Shown here piece after piece: positions 59,778 to 64,000 of a DNA stretch of 64,000 bases; within the stretch, counting starts at the first letter, position 1, and each line of letters begins with the position of its first letter. Position numbers and translations under genes: made by a program. The DNA is from an uncultured Pirellula sp. (GTDB lineage Bacteria > Planctomycetota > Planctomycetia > Pirellulales > Pirellulaceae). The stretch covers positions 62,001-126,000 of the forward strand of contig CAITIE010000091.1 of the NCBI GenBank assembly GCA_903892355.1, given 5' to 3'. Below the pieces are notes generated by a model, which saw only the letters and a program-made list of their open reading frames with translations, ran no database searches and was not told the origin of the DNA.

Positions 59778-61088
59778 TTGCCATCGATTTATCGAGCCGA
59801 TGAAGAAATATCCAATGAAGATTCCCTGCAGGCATTGCTTCTGATGTTTTTTGAATGGTTTATCTACATTTCAGCACTGCTTGTCGCCTGGGGAGGCACG
59901 GTTGTCCTTTGGGGAGGCTTTCAGTCCTGGCGATCTTTTTTCAGGGCGGACCTGGAACTCGAGGAGCGGATGGACTTTGAAGTCCGCTCGCTCGAAAACA
60001 ACCTCCAGAGCACGCAGACAGTCGAGTCGATTTTGCGGCGTCCGACCGCCTGGCAAGATTGCCAAGTGGCACGCATCGAGCACGAGAGCGACGATGTCAA
60101 ATCGTTCTATTTGGTCAATTCATCGGGAGAACCGCTCCCCAGTTTTTTACCAGGTCAACATATCGTCGTTCAACGCCCCTCCCACCCCGGGTTTCCACAG
60201 GACACGCGTTGTTACTCGCTTTCCGATGAATGCTTGGCCGGATACTGGCGCATCAGCGTCAAACGCCAGTCAGACCGGCTAGAGAGTTTTAGCCGATGGC
60301 TTCATGACGAAATATCGATCGGCGACACCCTCAAAGTCCGGGGGCCTTCGGGAACATTTTTCCTGAAGGCTATTCCGGAAGAGAACGTTGTATTGGCGTC
60401 CGCCGGAATCGGCATCACACCGATGATTCCGATGATGCTCCATGCGATCGGCAAGCGATATCGTTCGGTCCGATTCTTTGGTCAGTTCCGAGACCCGGAG
60501 CATATGCCGTTTGTGCAGTCCATCTTGGCCGTCGGAAGCCGACATCCATGCCTTCGATCTCAGCTATGGATCAGCCGTGTTCCAGAGAACATCGTCGACA
60601 GCACTCGATCCATTTTTCGCACGGGAAAATTTTCTGCCCAGGATCTGGTCGATTGCATCCCCCGAGACGAGTTCGACAACACCTCGTTTTATCTGTGTGG
60701 CCCCATACCGTGGCAAGAACAACTCACGCAGGGATTAATCGACCGAGGCATCCGGTCGGAAAAGATCCACTTCGAACATTTCGGGGCGCCGGCGGGAGAA
60801 ATGCCAAACGCAGTTCCAACGCTAGCTGCCGCACCAAAATTAGTGAAATTTTCCAAAACGGGCACGAGTGCATCGTTCGATAATTCTTGCCCTAGCCTAT
60901 TGCATTGCGCGAGCCGCAATGAAGTCGGGATCGACAGCGGTTGTCGCGCTGGTTCCTGTGGAGCGTGTGCGGTACGCATGCTGGAAGGTAAAGTCCGTTA
61001 CACTCGCGATCCTCAGTTTCGTACTAAAGGAAGCGAGATCCTTCCTTGCATCTGCGTTCCCGAAACAGATCTCGTCGTAGAAGCCTAA
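59778..61088 (+). CDS. membrane-anchored flavin/2Fe-2S oxidoreductase
   Basis: 436 residues. One N-terminal helix (LMFFEWFIYISALLVAWGGTVVLWG, about residues 22-46) anchors it. A ferredoxin-NADP reductase-like FAD domain has CYSLSD and an NAD domain with SAGIGITPMIPMM; the C-terminal plant-type 2Fe-2S domain carries its cysteines in GCRAGSCGACAVRM and LPCICVPE. Order FAD-NAD-2Fe-2S matches phenol-hydroxylase/HCR-type reductases, not NqrF, where 2Fe-2S precedes FAD. It should pass electrons from NAD(P)H to a membrane or periplasmic-side partner, unknown here. Start uncertain: TTG 59778 or ATG 59844; neither has a clear ribosome site. Its TAA overlaps the convergent stop by four bases. Confidence 0.9.
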   Translation: MPSIYRADEEISNEDSLQALLLMFFEWFIYISALLVAWGGTVVLWGGFQSWRSFFRADLELEERMDFEVRSLENNLQSTQTVESILRRPTAWQDCQVARIEHESDDVKSFYLVNSSGEPLPSFLPGQHIVVQRPSHPGFPQDTRCYSLSDECLAGYWRISVKRQSDRLESFSRWLHDEISIGDTLKVRGPSGTFFLKAIPEENVVLASAGIGITPMIPMMLHAIGKRYRSVRFFGQFRDPEHMPFVQSILAVGSRHPCLRSQLWISRVPENIVDSTRSIFRTGKFSAQDLVDCIPRDEFDNTSFYLCGPIPWQEQLTQGLIDRGIRSEKIHFEHFGAPAGEMPNAVPTLAAAPKLVKFSKTGTSASFDNSCPSLLHCASRNEVGIDSGCRAGSCGACAVRMLEGKVRYTRDPQFRTKGSEILPCICVPETDLVVEA

Positions 61089-62284
61089 GGCACGACCAAC
61101 TGCAAGTTGTCCCAGAGAACCTGAGTCAGTTCGTTTCTCGCCAGTCTCCGATTGGGCCCCGCGATTGGGTTGGCCGGTGAAATAATCCGCAGGTTCGTCT
61201 TTTGTAAATCGATCGCCTCCCCAGTCGCCACATCGACCACCATAGGTTGCATGGGACTCGCCGGAACACTTCGGACCACAATCGCTCGATTGGAGTTGCT
61301 CAGTTCGACCGGTGTGCCGATGGGATACATCGATAAGCACTGGACAAAGGCTTGAACCACCGGCCGATCGAACTTGCCCTGTGACGCGTGCCAGCAAAGA
61401 CAAGCAACCGCATCTGCGGGAACAACCCCGTCCGATCGAAACATGGGTATTACCATTTCCAAATAAGCATCGACCACGTTCAAAAGCCGGCCGATCGGCG
61501 AGATGCTGTTGGAACGAAGTCCTTTTGGAAACCCAGAGCTGTCGATTTGCTCGTGGACTTGGGTAATCCCTCTCAGGATCGCTTCGTTGAGCCCAATAGC
61601 ACTATGGAGCAACTCGACACTCTCAATCGGATGCCTCTGATATTCACTGTTAAATACACGCTGACTTTGGTCACGATAACTCTGTTCAAAGAACTCAGGA
61701 TGCGTGAGGAGCGAAACGTCGTGAAGTGCAGCTGCCAATCCAGATGCGACGGTATCGGACAAATTCCACCGCATGTGGAAGGCCGTCACCATCGAAAGCC
61801 ATGAGAATTGCACAGCCCGCTCGACGAGCCGTTGGGATTGCTCGGCGCCAAGGCGATTGATCCTCGAGGAAAGAATAGCGAGCACCGCTGAAGCGTCTTG
61901 TTTTGTTTCGATGTAGAGTGCATCCAACTGTTGCCGGAGACCGTTGCTATCCACGGGCTTGCCCGTCAGGATTTCCTGAACGCAACTTCGAAGCGCATTC
62001 TCCGAAGACGTGAACACTCGTTCAATCCGTTCGACCCCTTCCGCGTCATAGCTCGACAGGAGCAATTCGTTCTCGCTGCGCGTTTCAGCCCGGCGCCGAA
62101 CAACAACGGTGACCGTCTCAATCCCACGACGCTGAAGCTCGTCCCGGACTTCTTGAGTGAAGACACTCCCGGCCTGGAGAAGAATCAAACCGGACTGATC
62201 GACCAAGTCAAAATTGACTTTGGTCCCCACGGTCACATCGCTCGTTCGGATCAGTAGTTTTTGGCTATTCACGATTGGGTTCAC
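61085..62284 (-). CDS. HD-GYP-like domain protein
   Basis: 399 residues. The C-terminal half has the cyclic-di-GMP phosphodiesterase-like helical core: LAAALHDVSLL (the HD pair), RHPIESVELL, the histidine-rich VHEQIDSSGFPKGLRSNSISPIGRLLNVVDAYLEM; where active HD-GYP enzymes have GYP this reads GFP. The acidic cluster otherwise seems partly intact, so activity cannot be predicted. The N-terminal half is a response-like beta domain followed by helices. GTG 62284 is preferred because it follows the upstream metallophosphoesterase stop by 2 bp. The TAG stop overlaps the reductase TAA. It probably regulates motility or adhesion if active. Confidence 0.8.
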   Translation of the reverse strand: MNPIVNSQKLLIRTSDVTVGTKVNFDLVDQSGLILLQAGSVFTQEVRDELQRRGIETVTVVVRRRAETRSENELLLSSYDAEGVERIERVFTSSENALRSCVQEILTGKPVDSNGLRQQLDALYIETKQDASAVLAILSSRINRLGAEQSQRLVERAVQFSWLSMVTAFHMRWNLSDTVASGLAAALHDVSLLTHPEFFEQSYRDQSQRVFNSEYQRHPIESVELLHSAIGLNEAILRGITQVHEQIDSSGFPKGLRSNSISPIGRLLNVVDAYLEMVIPMFRSDGVVPADAVACLCWHASQGKFDRPVVQAFVQCLSMYPIGTPVELSNSNRAIVVRSVPASPMQPMVVDVATGEAIDLQKTNLRIISPANPIAGPNRRLARNELTQVLWDNLQLVVP

Positions 62285-62286
62285 GC

Positions 62287-63552
62287 TTACGTGGATTGGT
62301 ACACATTCGATCTGGGCGTACCATTTTTCGCTAACGCTGTGACGACTTCCAGAACCGTGGCCTCCGGAGTACATCCCCATCGTAGTGGATGCACTCCTGA
62401 CAATCCTCGGCTCACATGCATCAAGGTCGGCGAACGATGAAAGACCCCTGAAGCATACCGACTACCGTACCAACTGGGTGCAACCAATGGTCCAATCCAT
62501 GGAAATCGGATTTGCCCCCCGTGCGTGTGGCCACACAGAAGCAAATGGCATCCCCGATCTCGCCCCCACTCGAACTGGTCCGGCGAATGGGAGACCCCTA
62601 ACACAAACGATGCGTGCTCCTCTGGCGCGAGTGGCTCGATCTCCGGCGAACTATGCCGCCGCAACCAAGGAAGTTCGTTACCGTAGACTTTCAGTAGCCC
62701 GCGAGGTGTCCAAAGCTTCAAATCCAAGGCTCCGGCATCGAACCAACCCATCTCGCACAGCCCGATGCGCACATCATCGACGAGACCATATGCGCGATCG
62801 TGATTTCCAAGAACAAAGATTTTCGGTATCGCGGGATCGAGCTCCCCAAATACGGGGCTCAGTAGCCCCATGGCATGCTTGTAATCGACGATGTCCCCGG
62901 AGACGACCAATACGTCGATCCCTTGAGCCATCACCCATTCAACGGCGGTACGATAGAAGTCCGCGGTCAGCTGACCCGTCAAATGAATGTCAGAGAGATG
63001 CCCAATGCGCATTCCGGAAAAATCCTCGGGCAAACGCTCAATCATCAATTGCTTGATATTTCGCTCGACGCTTAGTATTTCGTTTAACGGAAGCTTAAGG
63101 CATTGCCTGGTCAAACTCCCTGAAACCCATGTTGGGTTTTCCCGATGCATGGGGGGATCGACATGCCTCTGAAGGACTCGAAATCGATGCTTGGCAATGG
63201 AGAAAGCTGGTCGATGCGCCAACCAGATCGGTCCGAAAACCACTGTAAAAACCAAAACAACAGTCCCGTAAATCTTCGTTGGATAGGTTGTTGCATCCCA
63301 AAGGGAGCGTTTGAGGAAGGCAGCTGACCACTCGGAGAACCCCGTGCCAGAGTCGCCCGAACGGAACTCCAGATACACGAGTGCTATCGGAATCACCGCG
63401 CAAGCCAACACAATGCATTTTTCGATCCGTTTGATCGTTCGACGATGCAATCCGGTCGCATTGATGCGGTTGTAGAGCCAAACCCACAAACCGACGTGGC
63501 CGACGGTGAGTAGCAAGACCAATAGAGTGCGAGAAACGATCGCAAAGGTCAA
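62287..63552 (-). CDS. membrane metallophosphoesterase
   Basis: 421 residues. The calcineurin-like motifs are all present: DIHLTG (DxH), GDIVDY, GNHD, and the late SHSPDQFEWGRDRGCHLLLCGHTHGG. About four hydrophobic helices precede the domain (for example LLVLLLTVGHVGLWVWLYNRI). Relatives act on UDP-2,3-diacylglucosamine-type or cell-wall phosphates. The start is TTG 63550-63552, with AAGGA about 10 nt upstream; no in-frame ATG is near. It precedes the HD-GYP-like gene by 2 bp, so these two form an operon. Confidence 0.9.
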   Translation of the reverse strand: MTFAIVSRTLLVLLLTVGHVGLWVWLYNRINATGLHRRTIKRIEKCIVLACAVIPIALVYLEFRSGDSGTGFSEWSAAFLKRSLWDATTYPTKIYGTVVLVFTVVFGPIWLAHRPAFSIAKHRFRVLQRHVDPPMHRENPTWVSGSLTRQCLKLPLNEILSVERNIKQLMIERLPEDFSGMRIGHLSDIHLTGQLTADFYRTAVEWVMAQGIDVLVVSGDIVDYKHAMGLLSPVFGELDPAIPKIFVLGNHDRAYGLVDDVRIGLCEMGWFDAGALDLKLWTPRGLLKVYGNELPWLRRHSSPEIEPLAPEEHASFVLGVSHSPDQFEWGRDRGCHLLLCGHTHGGQIRFPWIGPLVAPSWYGSRYASGVFHRSPTLMHVSRGLSGVHPLRWGCTPEATVLEVVTALAKNGTPRSNVYQST

Positions 63553-63611
63553 AGCCGTATCATCCTTGATGAAGTGATGCGATGGTTGAGAGGAATCGCA
63601 ATTCCAACTCG

Positions 63612-64000
63612 CTAATCCGGATCGCTACCAGGGCGATAATCGATCAGCGTCTCGGTAACGCTGAGGAGTTGGTCCAAGCGAAAGGGCTTGTACAAGATCG
63701 CTTTGCGGTGCAATCCAGCTTGTCTCGCTTTTACGATGGAATGCCCCGGGTCATATCCAAATCCGGTCATGAGCGCCATAGGAACGACATCCATAAGCTT
63801 TTGGAGCCGAACCATGAGCTGGTATCCGGAATAATCGGGAAGTTTGATGTCGGTGATGATCACATCGTAATGCTCATCGCCGCAATTCTTGACCATCGAA
63901 ACCGCTTGATCACCACAGTGTGCGGTCTCGACGGTGCACCCATAGCGTTCGAGCAACGTATGCGCGTCGTTGCGAACGCTTTCATCAGGATCGACCACGA
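63612..64000 (-). CDS. response regulator receiver domain (partial)
   Basis: The frame runs off the right edge of the window, so the beginning is missing. Visible: acidic pocket VDPDE, phosphoacceptor Asp in IITDIKLPDYSGY, the Thr in LMTGFG and the conserved Lys in ILYKPF. The gene ends 17 residues after the receiver fold with no output domain visible, so it is either a single-domain regulator or the C-terminal receiver of a hybrid sensor kinase. It is 59 bp upstream of the metallophosphoesterase start on the same strand. Confidence 0.88.
   Translation of the reverse strand, partial: VVDPDESVRNDAHTLLERYGCTVETAHCGDQAVSMVKNCGDEHYDVIITDIKLPDYSGYQLMVRLQKLMDVVPMALMTGFGYDPGHSIVKARQAGLHRKAILYKPFRLDQLLSVTETLIDYRPGSDPD

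Overview
The window reads as chromosomal DNA of a planctomycete, most likely order Pirellulales. The evidence is lineage-typical families: a cytochrome protein of the PSCyt1/DUF1549/DUF1553 type followed by a DUF1501 protein, a DUF1559 protein with a prepilin-type N-terminus, a YTV-type Val/Tyr/Thr repeat protein, a beta-propeller/phosphoesterase fusion, duplicated clpP, and flagellar genes beside LPS-type glycosyltransferase genes. I see no rRNA, tRNA, CRISPR array, prophage or insertion sequence. The genus cannot be named from sequence alone.

Layout. 1-5.1 kb: TPR-like membrane protein (5' end outside the window), RluD-type pseudouridine synthase, two tandem clpP genes, a small exported protein and a nucleotidyltransferase. 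5.4-9.5 kb: a lone cytochrome oxidase subunit III gene and an ABC ATPase/permease pair of the LolD/MacB type. 9.8-14.7 kb: a short-spaced set (epimerase, methyltransferase-like, alarmone-hydrolase-like HD protein, RidA, RsmA) facing a heptosyltransferase. 14.7-17.4 kb: a five-copy 22-bp minisatellite, gcvT, gcvH and a lipoyl/octanoyl transferase, without gcvP. 17.7-25.6 kb: an FHA protein, a large exported hydrolase-fold protein lacking its nucleophile, PIG-L deacetylase, exonuclease-BRCT fusion, acpS and an M24 peptidase, closed by a convergent CbiX-like gene. 25.9-33 kb: YTV protein, DUF4956 membrane protein, RND adaptor and pump. 33-44.6 kb: propeller-phosphoesterase, glycerophosphodiesterase, DUF1559 plus small lipoprotein, zinc dehydrogenase plus lipoate ligase, a NagA/GYF/cytochrome group and a membrane protein. 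44.8-51.8 kb: DUF1553-DUF1501 pair, sugar isomerase-like protein and PQQ-type propeller. 51.9-56.2 kb: flgF-flgG-flgA-flgH, followed by a broken nicotinamide-riboside-kinase-like gene. 56.3-64 kb: DUF2752 protein, lipoprotein, exported protein, RNase III, membrane-anchored flavin/2Fe-2S reductase, HD-GYP-like protein, metallophosphoesterase and a partial response regulator.

The most unexpected pattern is not one gene but a habit of the DNA. Short direct tandem duplications (units of about 11-22 bp) recur across the window, mostly at gene boundaries: over or beside stop codons (6061, 16521, 56875), at a start codon (23012, acpS), just upstream of a start (12080), between convergent genes (3624), upstream of gcvT (five copies), in frame inside a lipoyl transferase (17020), and once disrupting a gene (52100). 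At 52100, removing one 11-bp copy restores an uninterrupted, recognisable kinase C-terminus.

Two enzymes have lost a residue normally essential to their family: the alpha/beta-hydrolase-fold protein (Ser to Phe at the nucleophile elbow) and the NagA-like protein (Glu to Tyr in the HLEGP metal motif). All functional calls rest on motif recognition and gene context; no searches were run.
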